Positions 36,916 through 45,720 of a stretch of 64,000 nt of DNA are shown here, piece by piece (positions within the stretch are counted from its first letter, which is position 1; the number at the start of each line of letters is the position of its first letter). Source of the stretch: Rhizobium grahamii (GTDB lineage Bacteria; Pseudomonadota; Alphaproteobacteria; Rhizobiales; Rhizobiaceae); NCBI RefSeq assembly GCF_009498215.1, contig NZ_CP043498.1, positions 2,572,501 to 2,636,500 on the forward strand, given 5' to 3'. The notes below the pieces were generated by a model. The model saw nothing but the letters and a program-made list of their open reading frames with translations. It was not told the DNA's origin and did no database searches. Position numbers and translations under genes: made by a program.

Positions 36916-38619
36916 TCAGAACGTCTGGCCGGCAATCGCCACCAGGTGCTCGATGACAGGACCAAGCGCCAGCGACGGGAAGAAGGTCAGTCCGCCGACG
37001 ATCACGATCGTGCCGGTGAGCAGGCCGACGAAGAGCGGGCCATCGGTCGGGAACGTGCCCGACGATGCAGGGACGGTCTTCTTGGCGACGAGCGAGCCGG
37101 CGATTGCAAGCGCGGGAATGATCACGAGGAAGCGACCGACAAGCATGCCGATGCCGAGGGTGATGTTGTACCAGGGCGTGTTGCCGGTCAGTCCGCCGAA
37201 AGCCGAACCGTTGTTCGCGGCAGCCGAGGTGTAGGCGTAGAGGATCTCCGAGAAGCCGTGCGGTCCGGCCGTTCCGACTGACGCAACAGCAGAAGGAAGA
37301 ACAGAGGCAATCGCCGTGAAGACCAGCATCGCAAGCGGCAGGCAGAGAATGGCGAGCACGGCCATCTTCATTTCCTTCGCCTCGATCTTCTTGCCGAGAT
37401 ACTCGGGCGTACGGCCGACCATCAGGCCTGCCACGAAGATCGCGATGATGACAAACAGCAGGATGCCGTAGAAGCCCGCACCGACGCCGCCGACGATCAC
37501 CTCGCCAAGCTGCATGTTGATCAGCGGAACAAGACCGCCGAGCGCCGTGAAGCTGCCATGCATGGCATTGACGGCGCCGCAGGATGCCGCAGTCGTGATG
37601 ACGGCAAAGAGCGACGACATTGCCACGCCGAAGCGCACTTCCTTGCCTTCCATGTTGCCGCCACCAAGACCGAAGGCATGCATCAGGGGATTGCCAGCAG
37701 CTTCAGCCCAGTAGGTGACAGCCACGCCGATGAGGAAAAGCACGAACATGCTGGCAAGGATGGCCCAACCCTGACGCTGATTTCCGACCATTCGGCCGAA
37801 CACGTTCGTCAATGCTGCGCCGATCGCAAAGATCGATACCATCTGTATGAGGTTCGAGATTGCATCCGGGTTTTCGAACGGGTGTGCGGAGTTGACGTTG
37901 AAGAAGCCGCCACCATTGGTGCCGAGCATCTTGATCGCCAGCTGCGAAGCGACAGGACCGAGAGCGATGGTCTGCTTGGCGCCTTCGAGCGTCGTTGCCT
38001 CGACATAGGGGCCGAGCGTCTGCGGTACGCCAAGATAGACGTAAACCACGGTCAGGGCGATGCAGAGCGGGAGCAGCACATAAAGGGTTGCCCGCACCAT
38101 ATCGACCCAGAAATTGCCGACAGCCTTGCCGGAAGCCCGGGAGAACGCGCGGATGAACGCCAGCGCAATGGCAATGCCGGTCGCTGCGGAAACGAAGTTC
38201 TGCACCGTCAGACCCGCCATCTGGGTCAGGTCGGACATCGTGCTCTCACCGCCGTAGTTCTGCCAGTTGGTATTGGTCACGAAACTGACGGCGGTGTTGA
38301 AGGAAAGCTCGGGCCCCACCGCGCTCATGCCGGCGGGATTGTAGGGAAGCACGGCCTGGAAGCGCATGAGCGCGTAGAGAACGAACACGCCGAGCAGATT
38401 GAACATCAGCATGGCGATGGCATAGGAGGTCCAATGCTGCTCCTCGCGCTCGCCGGTGCCCGCCGCTGCGTAGAGCAGGCGCTCCACGGGTGCGAGAACC
38501 GGAGACAAGAAGGTGCGTTCGCCACTGAAGACGCGCGTCATGTAGCTGCCGAGCGGCTTGACGAGCGCAAGAACGATCCCGCAGAAAAGCAGGATCTGAA
38601 GCCATCCGTTGAGGGTCAT
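36916..38619 (-). CDS. kdpA: KdpA, potassium-transporting ATPase channel subunit
   Basis: The 567-residue potassium-channel-like subunit has ten hydrophobic segments and the four selectivity-filter-like loops of the family ([56 protein letters not shown]). The ATG at 38619 gives the standard length; the open frame extends to a TTG at 38634. It is followed by kdpB after the small-ORF gap and preceded by kdpF. Confidence 0.97.
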   Translation of the reverse strand: MTLNGWLQILLFCGIVLALVKPLGSYMTRVFSGERTFLSPVLAPVERLLYAAAGTGEREEQHWTSYAIAMLMFNLLGVFVLYALMRFQAVLPYNPAGMSAVGPELSFNTAVSFVTNTNWQNYGGESTMSDLTQMAGLTVQNFVSAATGIAIALAFIRAFSRASGKAVGNFWVDMVRATLYVLLPLCIALTVVYVYLGVPQTLGPYVEATTLEGAKQTIALGPVASQLAIKMLGTNGGGFFNVNSAHPFENPDAISNLIQMVSIFAIGAALTNVFGRMVGNQRQGWAILASMFVLFLIGVAVTYWAEAAGNPLMHAFGLGGGNMEGKEVRFGVAMSSLFAVITTAASCGAVNAMHGSFTALGGLVPLINMQLGEVIVGGVGAGFYGILLFVIIAIFVAGLMVGRTPEYLGKKIEAKEMKMAVLAILCLPLAMLVFTAIASVLPSAVASVGTAGPHGFSEILYAYTSAAANNGSAFGGLTGNTPWYNITLGIGMLVGRFLVIIPALAIAGSLVAKKTVPASSGTFPTDGPLFVGLLTGTIVIVGGLTFFPSLALGPVIEHLVAIAGQTF

Positions 38620-38650
38620 GGTGGTTGCTTTCAATACCCGGGCTTGAAGA

Positions 38651-38740
38651 TCAGAAGCGCTCGGGGCGAATGAGGGCGTAGGTAAGGTAAACCGCTAGGA
38701 ACAGCGTTACCGCGCCGCTGAGAACGTAATCGAAGGTCAT
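38651..38740 (-). CDS. kdpF: KdpF, small Kdp subunit
   Basis: A 29-residue single-helix peptide, [20 protein letters not shown] followed by YALIRPERF, matches KdpF, which stabilises the KdpABC complex in the membrane. It is 31 bases before kdpA and too short for ordinary gene calling. The RPERF C-terminus is the usual KdpF ending. Confidence 0.9.
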   Translation of the reverse strand: MTFDYVLSGAVTLFLAVYLTYALIRPERF

Positions 38741-38755
38741 GGGTCTTACTCCGGC

Positions 38756-38839
38756 TTAGAGCCCGTCGCAGGCTTTTGTGTAAGCGATGCAGAGCGCGAA
38801 GAAGACGATCGTGAAACCGAGTAGAACGATGTCGATCAT
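38756..38839 (-). CDS. Small membrane peptide upstream of kdpF, 27 aa
   Basis: A 27-residue frame with an AAGGAGTG ribosome binding site encodes MIDIVLLGFTIVFFALCIAY followed by TKACDGL: one hydrophobic helix and a short polar tail. It is 15 bases upstream of kdpF and in the same orientation, so it is the first gene of the kdp operon. Similar short hydrophobic frames occur next to kdpF in other bacteria as far as I recall, but I cannot name a family. Confidence 0.65.
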   Translation of the reverse strand: MIDIVLLGFTIVFFALCIAYTKACDGL

Positions 38840-39120
38840 CGATCATCACTCCTTGTGAGTTGAACGGCAGAACCGCAGCGACGCATGTGCCCTGCGTATT
38901 CCGAAACTATTGTCGGGACGATCGGGAGGATCTTCCGCGTGTTAATATGCGGCCGCAGGCCATAAAGGTTCGAGACGAGCGACCCGGCGCGGATATAAAA
39001 ATCTGATAAATGCCCGCGCGGTCGGTCAAAGGGGCAAAAGGCCTTCACCTATCGTGCACGAGAAGGTTGAAAACCGGCGTCGCTGCGACAATTCCTCTTG
39101 AAGAGAGAGAGGGGCAACGC

Positions 39121-39327
39121 ATGCGGCGGGCGTTGGTGAGCGGTCCGTGCTTCTCGCCTGGGAAGCTGGCACGACCGGTCCTGAATGGACCCCCGTTGAA
39201 GGACTGGATCGGCAGCCAACTCGGCCCCGCCTATAGCGATGAACCGGTCATGGCCATCCCCTACGACCGTGGCGACGGCCGGGACAGCGTTCTCTTCGAC
39301 TACGTCTGGCTCTACCCGCGCCTCTGA
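39121..39327 (+). CDS. Hypothetical protein, 68 aa
   Basis: A 68-residue frame with GAGAGAGGGGC before the ATG. The product has no membrane segment and contains PYDRGDGRDSVLFDYVWLYPR near its C-terminus (more than one Tyr/Trp). It is divergent from the kdp operon across a 281-base gap that should hold the kdp promoter. Not recognised. Confidence 0.5.
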   Translation: MRRALVSGPCFSPGKLARPVLNGPPLKDWIGSQLGPAYSDEPVMAIPYDRGDGRDSVLFDYVWLYPRL

Positions 39328-39348
39328 TGACGTGATGCGGTAACCAAA

Positions 39349-39376
39349 AAAAGAGCCCCGCTTTGCCAGCGGGGCT
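39349..39376 (-). terminator. Minus-strand terminator without an upstream gene
   Basis: AGCCCCGCT and AGCGGGGCT form a nine-bp stem. The U-run is on the minus strand (seven A's on the plus strand at its left), so it terminates a leftward transcript. No minus-strand gene lies within 900 bases to the right, which points to a small RNA. The plus-strand gene at 39121 may use the stem, but without a T run. Confidence 0.7.
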
Positions 39377-39450
39377 AAATCTCAGAAGTGGTGGATCTGA
39401 TCACCGGCCGCTAAACGCAGAAACGGCAGGAAGGTTCCAACGATTGACCG
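39377..39450 (-). ncRNA. Candidate leftward small RNA
   Basis: On the minus strand, TCAGA-TCCACCACT-TCTGA forms a small hairpin (39382-39400) immediately before the terminator at 39349-39376. The 5' end and promoter are not determined. The call rests on an orphan terminator and local structure only. Confidence 0.3.
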
Positions 39451-39556
39451 CCCATGTCCCTGAACCACGCTTTCGCCCTGCGCGCCCGTCTCGCGGACAA
39501 GTGACCGAAGGCCGATCCGTCACAAAGCTGATATTGGCACACCGCTAATATGCCAA

Positions 39557-39619
39557 AGAGAGCATCGAGCTCGCGATGTTCTCTTTCCTCCCACCTGGCC
39601 CGCTTCGGCGGGTCTTTTC
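39557..39619 (+). ncRNA. Candidate small RNA with an anti-Shine-Dalgarno linker
   Basis: A ten-bp hairpin (GAGAGCATCG / CGATGTTCTC, 39558-39583, with one G-U pair) is followed by a single-stranded TTTCCTCCCACCTGG. A tight terminator hairpin CCCGC-TTCG-GCGGG with T run comes next (39599-39619). TTTCCTCCC is complementary to Shine-Dalgarno sequences. A CTAATA box at 39545 fits a -10 element; I see no good -35. Anti-SD motifs in rhizobial trans-acting sRNAs are known. Confidence 0.45.
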
Positions 39620-39684
39620 TGTTGATCGCTCGGAAGCACTGTGCAACGATCCGGCGTTTCCTGGGCAACTGGCTGGACAACGTG

Positions 39685-39918
39685 ATGAAACGCTTTGTTT
39701 GTGCGGTGGGAAAGTTCGGCACTTTTTCTGTGATCGACCTGATGACCGGCCATCCGGCCGATGCGGGCGCTACCTCGATCTTCCTCACTCGTTTGGAAGC
39801 GCTGCGGCTCGCGGGCCGCCTGGAACAGGAACGCGGTCTCTCTCGAAGCGCGGCGATCAATCAGGGAATGGCATCCAAGGACGCCTCAGTAGGCCTTGCC
39901 GGGCGAGAGTGCCGGTGA
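39685..39918 (+). CDS. Doubtful hypothetical protein, 77 aa
   Basis: A 77-residue frame from ATG 39685 reads MKRFVCAVGKFGTFSVIDLM and continues with a helical Leu/Arg/Glu-rich part. It follows the candidate sRNA terminator. There is no strong ribosome binding site and no recognisable family; the sequence looks moderately protein-like. It may be real or a chance frame. Confidence 0.35.
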   Translation: MKRFVCAVGKFGTFSVIDLMTGHPADAGATSIFLTRLEALRLAGRLEQERGLSRSAAINQGMASKDASVGLAGRECR

Positions 39919-40287
39919 CATCCCCTCAGACAGGCCTCGCCAACGTGGCGCCGGATGTAACGCAACAGAAATGACGCACATGGCGACGAGCAGAGGCCCG
40001 GGTCGAGACCTCCGCTCCTCGTTAAGCCATGTAAGCAAATCCGCCAATTTGCCTGCGAAGCGACATTGTCGGGAACTGCTTAACGGTTCCTTGCCATGGA
40101 CAATAAGCTTTCAACCGCGATTTTTCGGCACCCGGCTAAATGCCTGCATCTGCAAATTGCAGGGCATCCTGCGGCCAGGCGATTGGAAATCGCGGCGACC
40201 GCTGAAAGGCAAGGGAAACGCCGCAAGCTCACGTTGAGAGACCGAAAACGGCTCCTATGGGGTATGAACGGGGATCACTGCCGCGAT
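39919..40287. other. Gene-poor stretch with no supported feature
   Basis: I see no ORF with a ribosome binding site, no terminator and no strong repeat here. A plus-strand frame at 40096-40395 overlaps the opposite gene and is not supported. The stretch has higher AT content than neighbouring genes. Confidence 0.6.
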
Positions 40288-40647
40288 TTATTTGACGTAG
40301 ATCACCAGATTTCCGTTGCGCGCCTTCACCGCCCATTCAATGTCCTTCGGCGTCAGCTTTTTCTGCTTCAGCTGGCCGACGAGCCATTTGTTTGACTGCG
40401 CCGCGGCGCGAATTTCCTTGACGTGCTCTTCGCTGCCCTGCTGTGGATGAGCACCAGTCTCCGAGAAGTCCGCGGTACGATAGCTGACGATGCTGATCCG
40501 CTTCCCGTGATACGCCTTGATCGTCGCCGGAAGGTTTTCGTCCCAGTTCTGTCTACGATACTCGCGCCGCGTCTGCTGCGCATCGACCGGCATGACGGTT
40601 GCCACGGTGGACAAGGCAACCAGCAATGAGACAATGATGTTTCGCAT
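40288..40647 (-). CDS. Hypothetical exported protein, 119 aa
   Basis: The product begins with a signal peptide (IIVSLLVALSTVATVMPVDA, cleavage after DA) and continues with a basic, hydrophilic domain ending VKARNGNLVIYVK. No membrane segment or known domain is recognised. It is monocistronic, in a gene-poor region typical of small exported rhizobial proteins. Function unknown. Confidence 0.7.
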   Translation of the reverse strand: MRNIIVSLLVALSTVATVMPVDAQQTRREYRRQNWDENLPATIKAYHGKRISIVSYRTADFSETGAHPQQGSEEHVKEIRAAAQSNKWLVGQLKQKKLTPKDIEWAVKARNGNLVIYVK

Positions 40648-40893
40648 ATTCCTGCCTCCAATCGAAACCGATGGAGATTAGGCGCACCACGCCGCATTTT
40701 GCATTGCGTGGGATCAATCTAGCCCGGCAGAATTCTTATCCCAGGCAGTGATCTGTCCGGAGACGACTGTGCGGGCGGGCACTTACCGCTTTGGGGTTAC
40801 TTCAAACATATAACTGCTGGCGCCCAAACAAATGAAATAAGAACTTCCTAATTGAGGAGAAAATAAAACACACATCCGCGATCGGACCTAAAG

Positions 40894-42044
40894 ATGGATA
40901 CGCTCGGCCCCAGCGAATTCGCCCGATATACTTGCGACATCATCACAGACGCCGCGAAAATGGCGGAGTTGGAGCCTGATTGGAACGCGCTCTGGCTGAA
41001 GGCCAAGGGCTCGTTCTATCAGAGCTTCTCCCTTTGCTATCACAGCTGGAAGGAGATTGCCGAACCTGCCGGCCGATCGCTCTTCTGCATCGTGATCCGC
41101 GATAAGGGGGCGATGGTCCTCGTCTTCCCCATGGTGCGATATCGCAAGGGGCCGCTCCTGATGATCCGGCCACTCGGCCCGAACGCAGCCGAAACGACGG
41201 ATATGCTTGTCGATCCCGACACCGACCGGCAGGCCGTGGTGACCAGGGCCTGGCGAACTATCGAGCGAGGAGCAAAGGCCGACATCATCCACATGCCTTT
41301 CATCAAGGTCGGATCGACATTGGATCAGCTGGTTCAGCGCAGGCGCAGCTTCGAACGCGATGCAGAGATCGCTCCCTTTGCCGATCTGCAGGACCAGACG
41401 GACTGGGAGGCGTACCAGAAGATCATCGGCACGAATTCCAGGCAGCAGCTGAATCGAAAGCGCAAGCGCCTCTCTGAATTCGGAGAATTTGCCTTCGTCG
41501 AAATCGACCCCGTCGCAAATCCGGAGCGCACGGCGGAACTGCTGGAATGGATGTTCGCGCAGAAGCAGATCTGGGCTGAACGGGCTGGAAAAGACTGGAA
41601 CATGATCAGCTCCCGGAATATCGAGACTTCCTCTTTCGCTGGATCACCGACCCGAACAACATCCAGCAGATGCGCATCTACACCATCGAGATCGACAAGA
41701 TGCCGATCGCGCTGAAACTGGCAGCCTACGGTGTCTCTCACCTGGACCTCATCATCGCGGCCTTCCACCCGGATCCGCAATACGCCAAATACTCGCCCGG
41801 CTTCGTGCTCGACGAGTTCTGGATGAAGATCGTGTTCGAGAAGCGCCTGAACGTCGACTTTGGCGCCGGCAGCGAGCCCTACAAGCTGTTCTGGTCGCGA
41901 AACGTCAAGAACGATCTGGCAAACTACCGCATTCCGGATACGCTCGCCGGCGCCGCAGCGATCCATCTGTGGCGGCTGAAACGCCGGGTGTCCGCGCACC
42001 TCGCGGAGCGCCGGAAACGACAGCCCGCGCCGGTGCCGGCCTGA
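40894..42044 (+). pseudogene. FemAB/CelD-like GNAT acetyltransferase, interrupted by a -1 frameshift
   Basis: The first part (40894 to about 41612) encodes a BioF2/CelD-type acetyltransferase with LEPDWNALWLKA, NSRQQLNRKRKRLSEFGEF and EWMFAQKQIWAERAGKDWN. The frame then becomes implausible, while the next frame continues from 41615 as EYRDFLFRWITDPNNIQQM through FVLDEFWMKIVFEKRLNVDF. Restoring one C in the CCC run at 41612-41614 rejoins both parts into about 383 residues, the family's normal length. Members act in cellulose or polysaccharide synthesis. The cause is either a real mutation or a sequencing error in the homopolymer. Confidence 0.8.
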
Positions 42045-42078
42045 AGCCGAAGGTGGTCTTGCATAGCCACGGTATAGT

Positions 42079-42261
42079 TCAGTAACTGCACGTCCAGTTG
42101 TTGGTAGGCCTGAATCCACCGTCGCAGGCAGGGTTTTCAGACGTGCGCGGATTGTAATAATTATCGGCCGGATTATGGCTTGGACCGGTCGTGCAGGCTG
42201 AAGTGAATGCGGCCAGGATGATCACTATTCCCGCAGCGACGAACGTGTGAATTCTGCCCAT
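42079..42261 (-). CDS. Small hypothetical lipoprotein, 60 aa
   Basis: The 60-residue product has a lipoprotein signal (AAGIVIILAAFTSAC, Cys23) followed by a polar, Asn/Pro-rich domain with two more Cys residues (NPACDGGF, WTCSY). It probably sits in the outer or inner membrane. No family is recognised. The end abuts the convergent acetyltransferase pseudogene. Confidence 0.65.
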   Translation of the reverse strand: MGRIHTFVAAGIVIILAAFTSACTTGPSHNPADNYYNPRTSENPACDGGFRPTNNWTCSY

Positions 42262-42542
42262 TGGATTTCCTCGCGATGGCTCCGCACTTGTGGAAAATGC
42301 TGCGTTACCGAGACGGATGCAAGAGCGTCAGCACGATTGAGTTCGGGAACATCGTACTGCGGTCGCCGTTCGCTTGCGCCGAGCACCGCCGCGCAGGAGA
42401 TCCATAGCCGAGCTTGTCGGCCTGTTCCGGCAGCTGGTGGCGGCCGCAATTACAGAGCCTAGCCATGTGGGGCATAGTGATAGCGTCGGACTCAAGGCTA
42501 TCTATTCAGCCTGATCAAATCGGATTTGTCGGGTGATAAAAA

Positions 42543-42619
42543 TGGTAGCGGGGGGCGGAATTGAACCGCCGACCTCAGGGTTATGAATCCTGCGCTCTCA
42601 CCAACTGAGCTACCCAGCC
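42543..42619 (-). tRNA. tRNA-Met (anticodon CAT)
   Basis: The 77-base minus-strand sequence begins GGCTGGGTAGCTCAGTTGG and ends CCCCGCTACCA, with encoded CCA. The anticodon loop is TTCATAA (anticodon CAT), and the T arm is GGCGG-TTCAATT-CCGCC. By sequence it is an elongator Met or possibly a CAT-anticodon Ile tRNA modified by lysidine. Position 4 of the acceptor (T) faces C69, and A31 faces C39, two stem mismatches. It lies 109 bases before the mnmA 3' end. Confidence 0.88.
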
Positions 42620-42727
42620 ACACTACCAACGATGCCGTTTCGAAGTGTCCGGCTCGTCGAATGAGCGGCTTATATGGCGAGCCTTGCGGTCATGTCAAGC
42701 GCATGAATGAGAAAATGCCCGGAGTTT

Positions 42728-43927
42728 TCAGGCCGCGACAACACTCGCCAGCAGCGCCTTCAAAGATGCTTCTGCCGCCGGTTCGCGTTCCGAGCGCTCG
42801 ATGAAACCGCCGCCGTAAACGCGGGCGTCGTCTCCCGGCGCCGAGTAGAGAGCGCAGGCCTGTCCCGGTGCGATCCCGGCTTCGCCGACGGAAAGATCGA
42901 CGTAGATACCGCTCGCATCCGCATGCAGTACAGCCGGCGTCGGGGCACGCGTGGAGCGCACCTTGGCGAAGCAGGCAAAGCCTTCGCCTGATGCAGCCTG
43001 CAGCAGCTCTTCGTCGCCCAGCCAGTTGACGTCGCGCAGGTAAACGCGGTGAGTTTCCAACGCTTCCTTCGGCCCGACAATCACCCGCCGCGACCGCGCG
43101 TCGAGATAGACCACGTAGAGCGGCTCGCCGGTCGCGATGCCTATGCCGCGGCGCTGGCCGATCGTGTAGTGCAGGATGCCCTCGTGCTGACCGAGTACGC
43201 GGCCGTCGAGGTGCACGATATCGCCCGACAATGCCGCGTTCGGCTTCAGCTTGTTGATGACATCGGTGTACTTGCCTTGCGGCACGAAACAGATGTCCTG
43301 GCTATCCGCCTTCTTGGCGACCACGAGGCCCATTTCTTCCGCGAGCTTGCGAGTCTCCGCCTTCGGCAGGCCGCCAAGCGGGAAGCGCAGATAGTCGATC
43401 TGCTCCTGGGTCGTGGCAAACAGGAAATAGCTTTGGTCGCGATCGGCATCGGCCGGCCGGTAGAGCGCGCGGCGGCCGGGATTGCCCGGGGCCGGATTGG
43501 GGCGCGAACGGATGTAGTGACCCGTTGCCAGCGCATCGGCACCGAGTTCCTTTGCCGTCGCAAGCAGATCGGCGAACTTGACCGTCTGGTTGCAGGACAC
43601 ACAGGGGATCGGCGTTTCGCCGGCCACGTAGCTTTCCATGAACGGATTGATCACGGTATCGCGGAAGCGCTTTTCGTAATCCAGCACGTAATGCGGGATC
43701 CCGAGCGTCTCGCAGACTCTCCGGGCGTCGTCGATATCCTGACCCGCGCAGCACGAACCGGCGCGATGAACAGCGGCTCCGTGGTCGTAGAGCTGCAGCG
43801 TGATGCCGAGGACGTCATAGCCCTGCTGCTTCAGGATGCCTGCCACGACAGAGCTGTCGACGCCGCCGGACATCGCCACGACAACGCGCGTATCTTCCGG
43901 CTTCTTGTCAAAATCCAGTGTGTTCAC
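42728..43927 (-). CDS. mnmA: tRNA 2-thiouridylase MnmA
   Basis: MnmA thiolates U34 of tRNA-Lys, -Glu and -Gln using sulfur relayed from a cysteine desulfurase. The PP-loop [13 protein letters not shown] lies near the N-terminus; the catalytic Cys pair is in [15 protein letters not shown] and [13 protein letters not shown]. The GTG at 43927 gives a start like other rhizobial MnmA proteins ([14 protein letters not shown] read with Met); the open frame from ATG 43978 adds 17 basic residues. About 399 residues, normal length. Confidence 0.94.
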   Translation of the reverse strand: MNTLDFDKKPEDTRVVVAMSGGVDSSVVAGILKQQGYDVLGITLQLYDHGAAVHRAGSCCAGQDIDDARRVCETLGIPHYVLDYEKRFRDTVINPFMESYVAGETPIPCVSCNQTVKFADLLATAKELGADALATGHYIRSRPNPAPGNPGRRALYRPADADRDQSYFLFATTQEQIDYLRFPLGGLPKAETRKLAEEMGLVVAKKADSQDICFVPQGKYTDVINKLKPNAALSGDIVHLDGRVLGQHEGILHYTIGQRRGIGIATGEPLYVVYLDARSRRVIVGPKEALETHRVYLRDVNWLGDEELLQAASGEGFACFAKVRSTRAPTPAVLHADASGIYVDLSVGEAGIAPGQACALYSAPGDDARVYGGGFIERSEREPAAEASLKALLASVVAA

Positions 43928-44103
43928 GGGTAGCTGCCAATTCTTAAAGCGGTCTGGGAACCGCCTGCCCTTCGGCACATCGGCGGATCATCATGCCGAC
44001 CGGCGGGATCGTCCGCCCGGTCCTTTCGTTGCCGAGGATATAGAAAGGAATGCGCCCCCGCGCAAGAGGCCGGCCCTCGGCCTGTCATCGGCGCGGCGGC
44101 CGT

Positions 44104-45171
44104 TCAGTTTTTCAGCGTGCCGCCGCTGCGCTCGATCGCCGTGTTGCGGATGATCTCGGCAATCTCCGGATTGCTGCTGGAAAGCATCTGGAAATCGGCC
44201 GCATAGAGCGACAGAAGCGAGACTTCGGTGGTGGCGGTCACCGTTGCCGAACGCGGAGCGCCGCTGATCAGCGCCATCTCCCCGAAGAAGCTTCCGGCGC
44301 CGAGTTCAACCGGCGTCTGTGCGGCAATGTTCACGCGTCCTTCGACGATGAAGAACATCTGGTCTCCCGCCTCCCCCTTCCTGCAGATCACTGTACCAGC
44401 CGGCACGACCCGCCGCCGCAGGGCCCGGACGATCTCGACGAGTACCCCCGATCCAAGCTTCTGAAACAGCGGCACCGCGGCGACCAGCTGCCAGTTGCGC
44501 ACGAAATCCTGACGGCGCACCTCCTCGTAGAAGCCTGTCGCAAGGATACCGGCCCACAGCGCGAAAATGCCGATGCCGCTCATCATGACGAGCCCCGCAA
44601 GCACCCGACCGGCAAAGCTCTGCGGAATCTCGTCGCCATAGCCCGTCGTCGATAGCGTGACGACAGCCCACCACATGGCCTGCGGAATGCTGCCGAAGCG
44701 ATCTGGCTGAACGTCGCGCTCGATCAGATAGCCGGCCAAAGCTGCGCCAAAGAGAACGATGCCGAAGATCGACGTCACGCCGATTAGATTGCGGGCTTCG
44801 TTGCCGACGACCCTGCCGAGCAGCCGGAAGAAATTGGAATCCCTCAGCGGCTTCAGGAGCCAGATGCAGCAATAGAGGCTCCGATCCCGCGAGCCAGCCA
44901 GCAACAGCGCCGCAAGCGGCACAACGACCGCCAATCCATCCAGGATGATTTCCGCTTTCCGATCCCGCAGGCTGCGCGCCTTGCGCACCAGCAGCGTCTC
45001 GGCGAGCTGTGCCAGATAGGCGAGCCAGACCGCGACCAGCAGAATAGTCAATCCCGTCCTCACGCCTGGCGTCAGATCCGGGGTGGTCAAGGCTGCGACT
45101 GCGATCAAGCCCGCCGCAGCCAGCAGCCCGTTGAGCGGCTGAGAAAATTTCAACAAATGCTGCAGCGACAT
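44104..45171 (-). CDS. Cyclic-nucleotide-gated potassium channel (MloK1-like)
   Basis: The 355-residue length equals that of the Mesorhizobium loti channel MloK1. It has six transmembrane segments (residues 1-215), a pore filter TLSTTGYGDEIP near residue 172-183, and a C-terminal cyclic-nucleotide-binding domain (about 240-345) with FFGEMALISGAPRSATVTA, the phosphate-binding cassette. The protein probably opens to potassium on cAMP binding. The voltage-sensor-like S4 is short and has few charged residues. Monocistronic. Confidence 0.93.
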   Translation of the reverse strand: MSLQHLLKFSQPLNGLLAAAGLIAVAALTTPDLTPGVRTGLTILLVAVWLAYLAQLAETLLVRKARSLRDRKAEIILDGLAVVVPLAALLLAGSRDRSLYCCIWLLKPLRDSNFFRLLGRVVGNEARNLIGVTSIFGIVLFGAALAGYLIERDVQPDRFGSIPQAMWWAVVTLSTTGYGDEIPQSFAGRVLAGLVMMSGIGIFALWAGILATGFYEEVRRQDFVRNWQLVAAVPLFQKLGSGVLVEIVRALRRRVVPAGTVICRKGEAGDQMFFIVEGRVNIAAQTPVELGAGSFFGEMALISGAPRSATVTATTEVSLLSLYAADFQMLSSSNPEIAEIIRNTAIERSGGTLKN

Positions 45172-45256
45172 CGAACACCTCTCGGGCCGTCGCGTCTACA
45201 ATAGGATGCCATCGACGCAAGGGTAAAGGGCATCCTTTTGCGGTGCCGGATGCCGC

Positions 45257-45478
45257 TTAGGCGCGGGTGATCATGGCTGCGAGCTTGAAGGAAAGCTTGC
45301 CCACGCCAAGCGACAGGCAAAACGCAACCGGCCAGGCAATGACGAAGGAATGCGACCACTCCCGCAGCCATTCGGCGCTTGGCCCGAGATGCAGGAAGCC
45401 AAAGAAGCCGGTCATCATGAACGCCATCATCCCGGAGATGAAAAGCTGGGCGATCAGCAAGGTCTTGGTATCGATCAT
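45257..45478 (-). CDS. DUF2798-like two-helix membrane protein
   Basis: This 73-residue protein has two hydrophobic helices (about residues 6-27 and 44-65), matching DUF2798. The ATG at 45478 is chosen because the frame continues upstream only through the structured leader. The Shine-Dalgarno GGAG five bases before the ATG lies inside a hairpin (see 45479-45640), so translation is probably controlled. The function of the family is unknown. Confidence 0.8.
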   Translation of the reverse strand: MIDTKTLLIAQLFISGMMAFMMTGFFGFLHLGPSAEWLREWSHSFVIAWPVAFCLSLGVGKLSFKLAAMITRA

Positions 45479-45640
45479 AAATGCTCCACACGTTGAAAGG
45501 TGGAGCGCGCCCGCGAAATCCCGCAAAGTCCCAGCACCACCTCGTTGAGGTTTGGTGCCGTGGGTTCGCTTGAAACGACTAATTCCCGCCTGGGCGAGGA
45601 CCGGAGTAACCAACCGGCCTTCAATTTTTCGGCCATTACC
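45479..45640 (-). promoter_or_regulatory. Structured 5' leader of the DUF2798 gene
   Basis: On the minus strand GCTCCAC-N10-GTGGAGC (45483-45506) is a perfect seven-bp hairpin that contains the GGAG Shine-Dalgarno five bases before the ATG. A second hairpin, GCACCA-AA-CCTC / GAGG-TGGTGC, is at 45534-45558, and a third GC-rich stem lies near 45584-45622. The arrangement suggests a riboswitch, RNA thermometer or protein-controlled leader. I do not recognise a known class. Confidence 0.4.
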
Positions 45641-45720
45641 CCTTAGCCGACCCAGCGCAACTGTCAATCGGCCATGTTCAGCGCCACGGTCGCGAGCGGG
45701 GGACCAGATATGCTGAACTC

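Noticed and set aside
32000..38700. Long plus-strand frames opposite the kdp genes (for example 34821-36509)
   Set aside because: They are antisense shadows with no recognisable domains and no start signals.
39411..39860. Minus-strand 149-residue frame in the gene-poor region
   Set aside because: Arg/Ser-rich, no RBS, opposite to the sRNA candidate; typical of a shadow frame in high-GC DNA.
40096..40395. Plus-strand 99-residue frame
   Set aside because: It overlaps the oppositely oriented exported-protein gene, has no RBS and no family-like content.
42247..42462. Plus-strand 71-residue frame
   Set aside because: Arg/Ser-rich composition and no signal; probably noise upstream of the tRNA.
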